From Zingiber officinale (lineage: Eukaryota > Streptophyta > Magnoliopsida > Zingiberales > Zingiberaceae), in assembly GCF_018446385.1 (NCBI RefSeq), contig NC_055986.1:104829489-104893488 (forward strand): DNA of 64,000 bases, written 5' to 3'. The position numbers and the translations under genes are program-made. Positions 44,707 to 56,900 of this stretch are shown here, one piece after another (the stretch's first letter is position 1; every line of letters starts with the position of its first letter). The notes under the pieces are model-generated. The model saw only the letters and a list, made by a program, of their open reading frames with translations, searched no databases and was not told the origin of the DNA.

Positions 44707-47700
44707 CTACCATATGAATCTCTGAACACCAGGCTCATGAGCCCAGTGGAAGGGCTGGAATAAAAACAAGTACATAGTGAAGATATTTACAACAACGTAG
44801 AGCGACCAGATAAGTCGTAAATTGCAAATTTTTGGAATAGGGGAGTGAAGTACCAATAAGTAGAATGGTATGGTATAATATCTGAACTCGATGAGCGGGG
44901 CAGGTACTAGAACAAGTGCAGTAGCAACAACATAAGAGAAAACCCAGATTGTTCTCTGATTCTTCCCTGTCATATAAAGTGTTCAACGTTTGAAAAAAGT
45001 TGCACCATGTGAAATGCTGCTAGGATGAATGGAGCACTCACGTAGTATGCTGACGATCGAAAACCAGGAGTAGATATAAAGAGGGATTAGGAGGTACTTA
45101 GTTGTCCAGTGAACCTGAATAACCCTCCGCCATATGTAGAAGGTGTAGTGACGGTTGTCAGCAAGGAGGTATGGATGCGCTATGCTGCATTGGAAAATTG
45201 AACTGGGAGCTTGAACTAAATCATGGCTAAATGCTACTAACAAAACTGTTCAGAGTTACATGCGATTTAATGAGGATAGCCATCAATTTGCAATTAAGGG
45301 ATATAATTGACAGCACGGTAGTTCTGACTCAATAAATTAGTTAGTTTTTAGGACTTCCAAATTTTTATTCTCTACAACTTCTCCATGCTGTTGAATCAAC
45401 CAGTTGGCTGATTACATATTTGAGACCTCAACGAATATACCATGCTGAATAGTAGACAACATAGACACTAAAGTTTTACGAGTACCTAAATAAGATTTAA
45501 CGGTCCTCACCTGAAAAAGTGTACAGCGAAAAATCCAAAGAGAAGAGCCACCATCAATTGAGAAGAGCGAATAATCTTGTGCATTCTAAAAGATTGAAAT
45601 AGACTTGCAGCTTGTTCCAAATGCACAGGAACAAGGGCAGCCACAGAACATAGACCAAAGTACAACATCTGGGCAAAGTGTAGGGATACTGCATGAGCAT
45701 CTTTGGCACCTGCATCATTTAAGGTGCACTTTAGGTTTCTCCAAGTATTAACCACTAAATTCAGATAGATAAGCTTGCTAATTCTTCAAGTAGTACCAAG
45801 AACTATACTCCCATTCCAGATGACAAAAGCCACAAATGCTAACAGCACCAGGGCAAAGGGGAAAAATGCAATTGAGAGTTCCCATTTCAAGCTCCATAAC
45901 TTGAAAGTGACATCTAGGATCTCATCAAGAAAACCTATACACAAGTTTAATTAAATTGTTAATTTCACCAGATACCAAATGCAGTGCACATGATGAAACA
46001 TAATCACGAGGTCTCATGAGCTACACAAGCATATTTAAAATAACTACAAAAAGGAAAAGCATGTGCTAAGTGTCCATTAGTTTGCGAATGATATAAAGCA
46101 GAGGAAAAGAATGGGATAATCACAAATTTTATCAGTTAAGATGATAAAACAAGCCATGTGTAAATGTCATGAAAGATTCTCTGATATTCAAAATTTATGC
46201 AAAGTCTGTTTGCAAAAGACTACCTGGAGAGTTGTGTGGAGAACTGATTCCCTCGGATGTAGACTCTTGACCATTATAGGAATGCATTCTTCGTTTTCTC
46301 AACCCCGAAGATGTTAGACTACTCATATAATGGGTCTGAAGACCATTGTCCTTGAGCATTATTTTATGTTTGCTTCCCGAAAGAGAATCATTTTCACACG
46401 AGTCTTCAATGCAAGTAATAACACCATCCAAAGCAACAAAGAGCATCCATATAATATTTGTTTGTCGAAACAGCGTTGCAATAGCACCAAGCTGTAATAT
46501 ACAAAGTGCCCAAGTAAATGACTATAGAAAGAAGCTAACAACTGTCCATATCTCACCTCTATATAAACATAGACAAGATCTATATACAAAAAGCGACTTA
46601 CTCAAGAAACACATAATATTTCTTCAACATTTGATTTAGCTAAAAAAAAAAACCTTCACATTAAGCTTTACTTAATCAGATATAATTTTTCAAAAATATC
46701 AATTAGGGTGATGAATTGAGGATTAATGTCTCTTATCCAAACAGTATGCAAGTGCGAAAGAAAGTGTTCTGGTCCTCAACTTCTATCAGATTTTACCAAA
46801 TCAAACTATGTTACTTTCATAGAAAAAACTAATGCAAAAAATTCTTTGTTGGTGTGATAAAAAAGGAAGCATCAAAATATGTATCAGAAAAAGAAGAGAT
46901 GAGCAGCAGCTGAAATTTTGGAACTGAAACTGCATATGAAAATGATAAATTGTTAACGTTGCAAGATTACACACCGTAGCACTGAGCCAATAGTGCCTTT
47001 TTATACTAGCCAGGTACATTGCAAGGACTGCAGTCAGTGAAGCTACATCGGTGTAATACAAAAATGTGAAAAACCAGTGAAGTGGATACAAAGCTAGCAC
47101 AATTGCATAGGTTGTGGCTCTTTTTTCACCAAGATTAGGTCTTAAATGGATGAGTAAATCATAAATTATTACAGAGCAGATGATCGCTACAACAGCATTA
47201 GTTGATCGGATAATTGAAGTGGAACAAATTGAAGACAATGTCATGGAAGTCTCAGCAAACCACATAGCTGGGAACAGGGAAGCAACATAGGCCAGTGAAA
47301 GGTAGTACCTGAAAAATCAGAAATTGTCATAACCTAAGCAAAAAATTAGAAAGTGTTCACTTGATTCATTTGAGCTTACTTTTCCTCAAGTCTATTACTA
47401 AAACCAAAAATTCACTGATGCTTCTTCAAAACAAAACATAGAATTCTTAAAGATTGAATAGAAACCCATTTACATTCACAACCCAACCGAGCCAAAAAAG
47501 AACTTGAGGTGTTTTCATGAACTGGTAAATGTATCTTAACACTGAACTAGTTAACCTATAGTTTCTGGGCAATCTCTCTAATTTCTCAGTGTGGATTTTC
47601 ACAAACTGATGAACACATGCTTCTTAATACTAAAAAATTAACATATAGTTTCTGGACGATCTCTCCAACTTCTAAGTGTGGGTTAACCAAACCAAGAGAA

Positions 47701-49389
47701 ACAACTCACAGGACCTTAGTAATCATTAATATCAACTTGTACGAAACAGAAAGCAAATAACCAGAACAACATAAGCAACTCACCTTTACAAACTAGAAAA
47801 CACAGAAGTTAGAAATGATAAGGAGATAATTTTTCCTCATCAAAACAAGAGCACAAATGAGCAAATTTGAACTATCACTAGCTCTGATTGAACCCAAAAG
47901 GTGATGGGCAAAGAGACTGGAACGAACAAGACCCTAAATTTTACAAACACAAAGCACTCAAAGTTTAAAAATGACCACAAGTAGCTGATTTCACATCTTG
48001 TTATCATAACAATCAGAGAAGAGCATGAATTGAGCAAGATCAGGATATGTCCCTCTCAGAAGCAAGAGGGAGATGATAATCATGGGAGCTCAAGTGTGGA
48101 AATCACCTCTTCAATAGTGTCGCACTTGAGGAATGTGACAGAGCATGGCAGAAAGTAATAATCTCAGCAGAAATTCCAGAAACGCTAATCATGCAATGAA
48201 AAAATCTACAACTATTGTGACACAATCTTATGATCAGGGACAATTAGTCAACTAAAGATGAGATGAAAATAACCTACAAGCTAACCACGACTAATATGGT
48301 TAAATTTCCCATTTGAGATTAGGCTCAGGAGAGCTGGCCTTAAAGAGAAAGTTCACAAACAGTCCCCAAGAAATATTAATGGATGTGTGTCTCTATCTTC
48401 AACTCATGAACTATTACCTGACCAGGCACAATGCTGCCATGGTCAAGAGTTATGTGAGCCTGAGAGTCTCTCCATCATCTTCTAGACTTAGATATTGATA
48501 AAAGTTTTCTAACTCGACCCAGCACAATTTATCCTTAATTGAATTAATGCTCTACAATAATTTTAGAGTTACCACAAAAAGATAAATATGTTTTGCAGGA
48601 ACTAAATGTGGTCCTTAATGTCTTCTCCTTAAGGCATATGGCACTAAATTGATTCCAAGAACAACATAAATCAAACAAATTTTTGCAGGGACCAAAATGT
48701 GCTCTATAACAATTTCTCCTAAAAGGCTAGACTATGTTGGTCCCCAAACCACACCCTTAGCATCTTTCCACTGATTTAAATAAATATTTCCTTATAATAA
48801 AATGGAATTCATATATTGTGAAGCCACATTTAAGTTGAAAACTTAACAAGAAAAACAGGGGGGGAAATTGATGGATGAGAAGAAATTCACTTATTAAAAA
48901 TGTTGAAAAAAATAAGATATAGTTTATTTAACGTATTGCTCCTTCGAGTTCAATGTTTGTTAAGTCAACCGACTCTCAGAAGAAGCATAATATTGTAGAA
49001 GGCCTTCAACTATATTTCACTCCTCATTGCAGCCAAATGAAAATATTGACAAATCAGAAAACAAAAACAAGTGGTACAGAGTAATACAGCAATCATGAAA
49101 ATGACGCAAATTATTAAAAATGAGAACACTGACAAGCCAGGGGGAGTGGTGATCATGGGATCCCAGGTCCAGAAGTCCCCTCTGCAATAATGTTGTGCCT
49201 GAGGGATGTGGAATATCTCATCCTGAGAAAATGGAGGAAGAATCTCAGTGAAAAGCATCAACTACCATTTATCAGAAAGCACAAACTATTGTATGATACC
49301 ATGTACGGATCACGGACAAACCAATTCACCATGATCAATATTGGAACAACCCAAAGGCTAACCACAGTAACGACGGTTAATCTTCCCAT
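44707..49389 (-). CDS. ALG10: ALG10, dolichyl-P-Glc alpha-1,2-glucosyltransferase
   Basis: Eight exons on the minus strand: 49389-49300, 49222-49134, 47308-46975, 46491-46224, 45934-45797, 45709-45511, 45184-45042, 44966-44707. All introns are GT-AG and phases agree, giving 506 residues (Arabidopsis ALG10 has 509). The N-terminus is MGRLTVVTVVSLWVVPILIM; DEIFHIPQAQHYCRGDFWTW and DPMITTPPGLYYLSLAYVAS carry the conserved luminal acidic residues. YPLHWFFTFLYYTDVASLTA, LFRQTNIIWMLFVAL and FSIAHPYLLADNRHYTFYIW are further family blocks. About a dozen membrane helices are expected. The enzyme sits in the ER membrane and adds the third, terminal glucose to the lipid-linked N-glycan precursor. No lesion is seen. 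A hydrophilic loop of about 60 residues (exon 4) is variable in the family. Confidence 0.95.
47450..47700. repeat. Diverged tandem duplication in ALG10 intron 2
   Basis: Two units share ctatagtttctggg/cgatctctc and ttct(c/a)agtgtggg, about 110 bases apart. They are strongly diverged and non-coding. Confidence 0.5.
48070..48350 (-). pseudogene. Decayed duplicate of ALG10 exons 1-2
   Basis: Inside intron 2 the minus strand repeats the region 49140-49420 in the same order: an exon 1 copy (MGNLTILVVVSL, then a stop, from 48312) and an exon 2 copy (HIPQVRHY, stop, RGDFHT, stop, APMI, about 48075-48140). Intervening intron and upstream bases align too. The copy has at least three stops and cannot be an alternative exon. 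It must come from an internal tandem duplication of the gene's 5' end. Confidence 0.85.
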
Positions 49390-50100
49390 TTGGGACTGAG
49401 TGCTAGGAGGAAATTGCCTTGATGAAGTTAATTAGAAATCCTGAGCGGATGCAAGGAAGGGTCTTTTACCTCAGTTCTCCACCGCTATCATACCCTGCAA
49501 ATCAACAGTCAGACATCGCTGATCCTACAACCTCAATAATATGCAAATCCAGAAACAATGTCAAATCTAAGGAACGTCTGCGAAACCACGATAAAATTAG
49601 CGGGATTAAGATCCTACTGACTTCGCCTTCCCGGATGCCAGTCGCTACTACGCTCGATCCACCGCCTCGGTCGCAAAATGGAAACTGCAAGAGCCGACTA
49701 TTTTGAATTGGCCTGATTATTCCCCCTCAGAAGGGAAATCTTCTGGCATCATGGGAGCGATCGGGTGGGAATCGACCGGAGATGAAAAGTGAGCTCGGCG
49801 GCGGCGCTAGGTTGGAATCGTCTCCGAAGAGATCGCCGGCTGCGCTAGGGTCGAAAGGTGCTGGAGACGACCGTGGGTCCGTCGAGGAACGGCAGGAAAG
49901 GAGATAGTCGACGGCGTTCGGGAGGACGAGGCCGGCGACGAGATTCGAGATCGTCCTGCGGTGCGCACAACGATTTAGACCAGCAGGCGACCCCGTGGGT
50001 CATCCGAGATGGCATGGGAGTTGCTGCAATGAGGTCATCGGGTCGAAACTCAGTGGCAGTGGGGGAAACTAAGAGCCTCCTATAAACTTTTATGGGTTAA
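49390..50100 (-). promoter_or_regulatory. ALG10 5' UTR and promoter region
   Basis: GC-rich sequence from 49600 to 50080, typical of a leader and proximal promoter, abruptly turns AT-rich beyond 50090. A minus-strand CCCATAAAAG/TTATAGG stretch (50070-50095) could be the TATA box. A 5' UTR intron is possible because several upstream ATGs lie in this stretch. No other gene is seen. Confidence 0.45.
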
Positions 50101-50760
50101 TTGTTAAAAGTGGCAAGACTTACTACAATTGTCAAACGACACATTTAGGTTACATTTAGTTATGTGTAATGTAATTTTATTTGTAATGTAATCAAATTTA
50201 TAATGTAATGTAATCTTGATTATATTACTATGTTTGGTAATGTAATATATGTAATCTTTGATTAATTACATTCTTTTATTTGGTGTCCATTATTTTTTAT
50301 AAAAAATGTAATTCGTATTATTATAAAATGACAAAAATATCCTGCGACTTTTATTGATGGTCGTCGTATATTTTTATATTTTTTTAATGCTAAAAAGAAT
50401 TCACTAATACACTTTTGTTTTTGAAAGCTATTAAAGGAAAATTATATTTAAGACTATTAGGTCAAAACCTTTTAATGAGTACAAACATATCAAAATTTTT
50501 TAAAAAAACTATATTCAAAATTATCCTTGATCTAAATCAATTTTATTCTTATAGGTTTATTTATATGTATAATATTAAAAAAAAAATGAGAAAAGTTGTC
50601 CCTTTCTGGAAAATGTTTAACTTAAGCGTGTTAAATGATCATATTTTATTTTTTTTTATTTGTCCCTTTTTTTTAATGGGGAAGTCTTCAGGTAAAAGCC
50701 GCAATTCAAATGACGCCGCAAATTACGCATTCAAATTACAAGGCGCAGAAAGGATAGAGT
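50101..50760. other. Spacer with TAATGTAAT-rich MITE-like sequence
   Basis: 50140-50300 reuses TAATGTAAT and ATTACAT in both directions and includes atgtttggtaatgtaat, as in short plant MITEs; no clear ends or duplication were found. The remainder is AT-rich. ALG10 and the myosin gene diverge from this spacer. Confidence 0.4.
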
Positions 50761-50980
50761 CATGAAGAAGGAGGGGGTATTTAAGTAATTCCGGTGACAT
50801 CTGCGAGTTTCGGCGGCGCTCGCTAGCCAGTTTGCTTCTCCGAGAACCTCGGGTCGCCCTTGTTGCCGTCCCACCTCGGTCGCCTCATCAGGCCCTAGTC
50901 ACCGCAGAAAGAAGGCGAAGGAGGAGGGGAGGATAAGGATAATATTGAAAGAATTAGGGTTGATACCGGGCGGATGATTC

Positions 50981-53900
50981 ATGGTACTGAATCGCTGACC
51001 TTCTTTCGCTTTTCTCTTGGAAAGTCGAGGTGACCGGTTGGGCATCTTTATTTATTTTTTATCGATTGATTGTTGAATAAGCGGACTGGTAAGTTCTGGA
51101 TTACATCGTCGAGCTTTTATGTTCCCTTCCCTTTGTTTCTTTGCTCCTTGTGGCTAAGAACTTGTACTTGTTGTCTTAAGAGAGCGCACATGCAGAGTAT
51201 TTTTGCAGCTTTAGAAGGCAAGCAAGGAAGTTTGAGAGAACTGATGTTTTTTATTGGATTGCTAAAGCTCATTTTTATTTTTTTTTTAACTCATGGTACT
51301 GAATCGCCTACCAATTTTCCATTTTTCTATGTCCCGTATGCTTTTCCCCTGGAAGTTGGGGAGGAAGCGTGTGTACTGAATCGCCTACCAATTTTCCATT
51401 TTTCTATGTCCCGTATGCTTTTCCCCTGGAAGTTGGGGAGGAAGTGTGTGTGTGAACCTTTGAGTCTAATAAGCACAATACTTCCTTTCAATTCTGTCCA
51501 AGCATTTAAGTTGTGTGAATGTCACCGTCTCCCAAGTGGCAATTACCTGGTTAGTGTGGTGTTTGTACTTGTTTCTTGAGATATCCATATGAAATCTATT
51601 GCCTTGGATGGGTGCGATGTAATGTTCTTGGAAGAAAACACCCGTTTCTGTTGGTTTCAATTAAATGCCTTTATGAAGTAACTCCTTGCTTGAAGTAGAG
51701 CTTTCTTGTGTTTGTTATCTTTAACAGTTGATTTTTGACCTACTTTTACAGGCAAGTCCAGACAACATTATTGTAGGTTCTCATGTGTGGATTGAAGATC
51801 CAGTCGTGGCTTGGGTTGATGGAGAGGTTTTTAAGATCAGAGGTCATCAGGTCCATGTGCGCACAACTAATGGGAAAATGGTGTGTTGGGCGAACAATTG
51901 ACCAAGCTTCACTATGATTATCCATTTGTTTAATTTTTTATCTTATTATTATTATTTGTTTATTTATTTATTTTTGCTTCCTAAAGCTTAAAGGGAAATG
52001 GAGGTGACAACATACTTGTAACTGATAACTTTAAGTATCCAAGTTCATTTTATAAAGGGGTGTAGGGGTTGATAGAGATGTTTTCATATGATACAAGCAA
52101 AATGGTTGAAATGGAGGAGGACGTCAAGTTTTCTTTGTGATTTGTAAGGTACCTCAAAAGTTCAGGGAAGCTTTACAAAATGATGGTTAGACTTGGTATG
52201 TTGTATGAAGTTGAATGTTGGGATATAAATTAAGCACATGAGCGTAAGATGAGAATTATTGAAATGAGGATGTTAAGGTGGATATGCGGCCATACAAAGA
52301 TGGAGAGGATAAGAAATAAGAACATTAGAGAGAAAGTTGGAGTTGTGCCTATTCGGAGAAAACTCTGAGAGATGTGTTTAGGATGATATGGACATGTACT
52401 TATTACACCAATAAATGTCTCAATTAGGTGATGTGAGACCAACACAAATACGCACATTAATCGAGGAAGAGAGACCAAAGAAGACTTGGTTTATAATGAT
52501 AAAACAGATAAAATTTCATTTAAATATAATATAAATGATGATATAGTAGGAGATTGAGCCCAATGAAATACAAGGATCCATATAGCGTCTCCACTCAATG
52601 GGATGAAGACTTGGTTGTTGTTGTATTATTTTTACTTCCTAAAATATTTTATCATTGCATCTGACAATTTATTGTTTGTTGCTCAATGGTAAGTCACAAG
52701 TTTTTGTTGTCACTTCATATTCTCTCTAGAGAAATGTGTAGGTTGGTCATATGGTAAAGCAGTGGGCTATCTATTACATCTCGTACTATGTCCATTTTTC
52801 ATCTTGATACTAGGGTGTTGACAAGAGTTTCGAGAGAAAATATGGAATTAATATTTTTCCATATCTAGTCCAAAAAGAGGATAGTCAAAGAGAGAGAGTT
52901 AATGACTACTTTATTTTTGCTTTTGCAATCAATAGAGATATCGGTGACGAGGTAGTATGGTGTGTAGCATAGGAAAGATAGATTAGGACTCAAACTTCTC
53001 TTCATTTTTTATTTCCTAAAATTATTCATAATATGTTTTTCTTATTTTTTTGGAAAAGATCTTGTGTATAAATGTTAACAATATAAATATATAAATTGGT
53101 TTCTTTCACCGGGACCTCGTATGGCGGGAGCTTCGTGCACAGGCTGCCCTTTTTAAGTTGGTTTCTTTCCTAAGAGATCAAACTTTTGGGATAAGTGGTT
53201 AGCCTATAAACATGGTATTAGAGTGGGACTTGAAAGTTTGAATCCTACCTGTGTCAAAACCACATATATCTAAATCATTGATGCACTGGGAGGGCTGTGC
53301 GAAGGTACTTGGATAGTGCATATAGAGCTTGTAGAGCTTGTGAATTTAATCGGATCAAGTTATTGACATTGCAATTGTGGAGCTTGCTGGACTTGATGGC
53401 ATGGGGCTTGGATCGAGGTGCGATTGTGGAGCTCGTGGAATTCATTCTATTTGATGGCGAGGACTTTGATCGAGGTCCATCGTAGATTGAGGTTGTTCTT
53501 CAATGGTGTGAGAGTATGCAAAAAGGTTTATTTTTTTCCTAAACTTTGAACATGCTAAACTTGTACTTTAATTTTCACATGTGATTTGTTGTTTTTAATT
53601 AGGTTATGCCAAAATTCTCCAATTAATTGGCAATTTGCATGGGTGTTATTTTTTATATCTAGGGTAGAAATGGAAGTTGGTTGTTAGTTTTGGTTCTAAT
53701 GATGTATTCTACTTAACATATGCACCAAGGTCGTAGCAAATCTCTTGAAGGTATTCCCTAAAGATATAGAAGCTCCACCTGGAGGAGTAGATGACATGAC
53801 AAAATTATCATATTTGCATGAACCTGGGGTTTTGCAAAACCTAGCCACACGATATGAGCTTAATGAAATCTATGTAAGCCACTTCTTAATACATGGTAAA

Positions 53901-56900
53901 CGCTTCCAAACAAAGTAATGGAATATTAGAGAATTCTTTATGACTCCAGATTCTCTGAAATTTACAGACATACACTGGTAATATCCTGATTGCAGTGAAC
54001 CCATTCCAAAGACTACCACATCTATATGACACCCATATGATGGAACAATACAAAGGAGCAACATTCAGGGAGCTGAGCCCCCATGCTTTTGCAGTTGCTG
54101 ATGTTGCTTACAGGTTATTTTAGTTCTACTTCTAAGGTATGATTAATTTCCTCTTTTCTGACTTGTTCTTTATGATAAGGAAACAGGGCAATGATTAATG
54201 AAGGAAAAAATAACTCCATCTTGGTCAGTGGTGAAAGTGGTGCTGGCAAAACTGAAACAACAAAGTTGCTTATGAGATATCTGGCATATTTAGGTGGACG
54301 ATCAGGGATTGAAGGACGGACCGTCGAACAACAAGTTTTGGAGGTAAGACAATTAAACAATTAAGTCATTGTCTCTCTCTAGAGAGAACAAATGACATAT
54401 TCAAACTGAATTGTCTTCTTCAATTTTATTTATTAGTCAAATCCAGTTCTCGAGGCTTTTGGGAATGCAAAAACTGTTCGGAACAACAACTCTAGGTAAG
54501 ATTTGTATATTTTCTCTGTATTTACTTAATCCAATGTGAGACTATGCTTTCAAAAAATACCTAGCATCTATTGCACCACCATATTGTGATTACCTATATT
54601 CTGAAAATATTATCTTTTTTCTGGAAGTAATTTCTTCTTTGTAGTTTAGAGTTTTATTTCATATCTGCCTAGCTAATTGAGTTTCACTATTCCTATGTGA
54701 CATTACAATTAAGTCGCTTTGGTAAGTTTGTTGAGATTCAATTTGACAAAAATCGGAGAATATCTGGTGCTGCTATTAGAACCTACTTGCTTGAAAGATC
54801 TCGTGTTTGCCAAATTAATGATCCTGAGAGAAACTACCACTGCTTTTACCTACTATGTGCTGCTCCTCATGAGGTACTTTTATTCTGTAATATGTTATGC
54901 TATTAGAACCTTGTCTTTTTTGGTCAGGCCCTCTTTTCTGTTGAAGCTAATTTTTATACATATGGAATGTTACTATTTTTGATAGGATATCAAAAAGTAT
55001 AAACTGGGAAGTCCAAACTCATTTCACTATCTAAATCAGTCCAAATGCATTAAATTGGACGGTGTTGATGATGCTGAAGAATATATTGCAATTAGAAGAG
55101 CTATGGGTATAGTTGGAATAAGTGAGCAAGAACAGGTATACAAAGTTTGTTGATTTCGAGGAATTCTAGTTACATTTACATTTTTTTATCATAGAAAAGT
55201 TTTTTTTTAAATTATTTTTTTACGAATAGGCATTTCTCAAGGTATTGCGTGTCTTATAGAGGAATTTTGGTGATTGTTTTAGGAGGCTATCTTCAGGGTT
55301 GTTGCTGCTATACTTCATCTTGGTAATGTCAATTTTGCAAAGGGACAAGATATAGATTCATCTGTTATCAAGGATGAGAAGTCAAGATTCCATCTGAACA
55401 TGACAGCTCAACTCCTGATGTATGCCAAACTTATTTCCATGTTTGCTAGTTTTGTTTAACTAACATGCTTAGATTCTGCTATAATATGCTTATGGCAGGT
55501 GTGATGCCCAGGGTTTAGAAAATGCTTTGATCGAACGTGTCATGGTGACACCTGAAGAAATTATTACCAGAACTCTTGTTCCTGCTTCTGCAATTGTTAG
55601 CAGAGATGGGCTTGCAAAAACCATTTATTCCCGTTTATTTGATTGGTAATGATAACATCTGTCATCTACTGATATACTCTACTGTAATTTCTTTTACTGA
55701 GCGGAGATATGATTTAAGTTGGAATTGATATGCGGCCTACAGGTTGGTAGAAAAAATCAATGTATCAATTGGACAGGATCCAGATTCAAAACATTTGATT
55801 GGGATACTTGATATTTATGGTTTTGAGAGTTTCAAATGTAATAGGTAAACCGTCAGCATTCTAACAGAAACACAGTTTTTAAATATTTGAAGTACTAACG
55901 ATGAAGCTGATATTGCTTATGGATGCACTTTGCTTGTGACAGTTTTGAACAGTTCTGCATCAATTTTGCAAATGAAAAGCTGCAACAACATTTCAATCAG
56001 GTTTGCTTGAAACTTCATGATACGTTGGAGATCCTTGAGTCAAGTGTGATTTTTTTTTTTCTATGATGATTTGAACAGCATGTTTTCAAGATGGAGCAAG
56101 AGGAGTATGCCATGGAGGAAATTGACTGGAGCTACATTGAATTTGTTGATAACCAAGATGTTCTTGACTTAATTGAGAAGGTATATGGAAAGCTAATATG
56201 GTTAACGTTGTAGCTGGTCATTGGAGGCTTCTGTTCTGACTTGAGCCTATTTCCTCATTTCTAAGGAAGCTTGAGGATGAGATCACTTCAGGCCTAAAAG
56301 TTTTACCCAAATAAAGCCACAATGTATCACCATTAGCCATCCATTAATTTTAATTGTCACAGAAACATCACAAACGCATTACCAGAAGATATGAACAAAG
56401 ACAAACTTAGATTCCAAAACTAATACATTTTGGCTAAGAGAAAAAGTTATTTGCATTAAAATGAATATTGTATATATTAAACCTTGAACATATCTTATAA
56501 ATACTGTCAAAGTTAATGTATTATAAATGTTTAAAACCTGCTAAAGTTGACATCAGGCTTTTACTTTTTGTTCAATCTTGACCAATAGTTGATTCCAGGC
56601 CTTATATCTTGGTTAGGTATTCTAGCCTTGATAAAGTGATAATGGCCTGGATGTAACTGATACTTCAATCGACATCCCAAATTGGCATATGGTCATTTTT
56701 TTAAAACTATAATAAAACATTATTTTGTTACTGCTTTTATGCTAACATCATCAATATTACATTTTAGTGCTAACTATTCATGATTAACTACATAGATTTT
56801 AATCCACCATTGAACTCTATCTGAGACTGTCACTAAAATAACTTATCTTTTAAATCACTTTTAATTACATTGAATAGAAACTTTCTTTGATCTTTCTTAT

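Noticed and set aside
53205-53270. A second tRNA-like or primer-site-like stretch (ggtattagag, gtttgaatcc)
   Set aside because: Box-like words are isolated, with no ends, tail or duplication, so no element could be supported.
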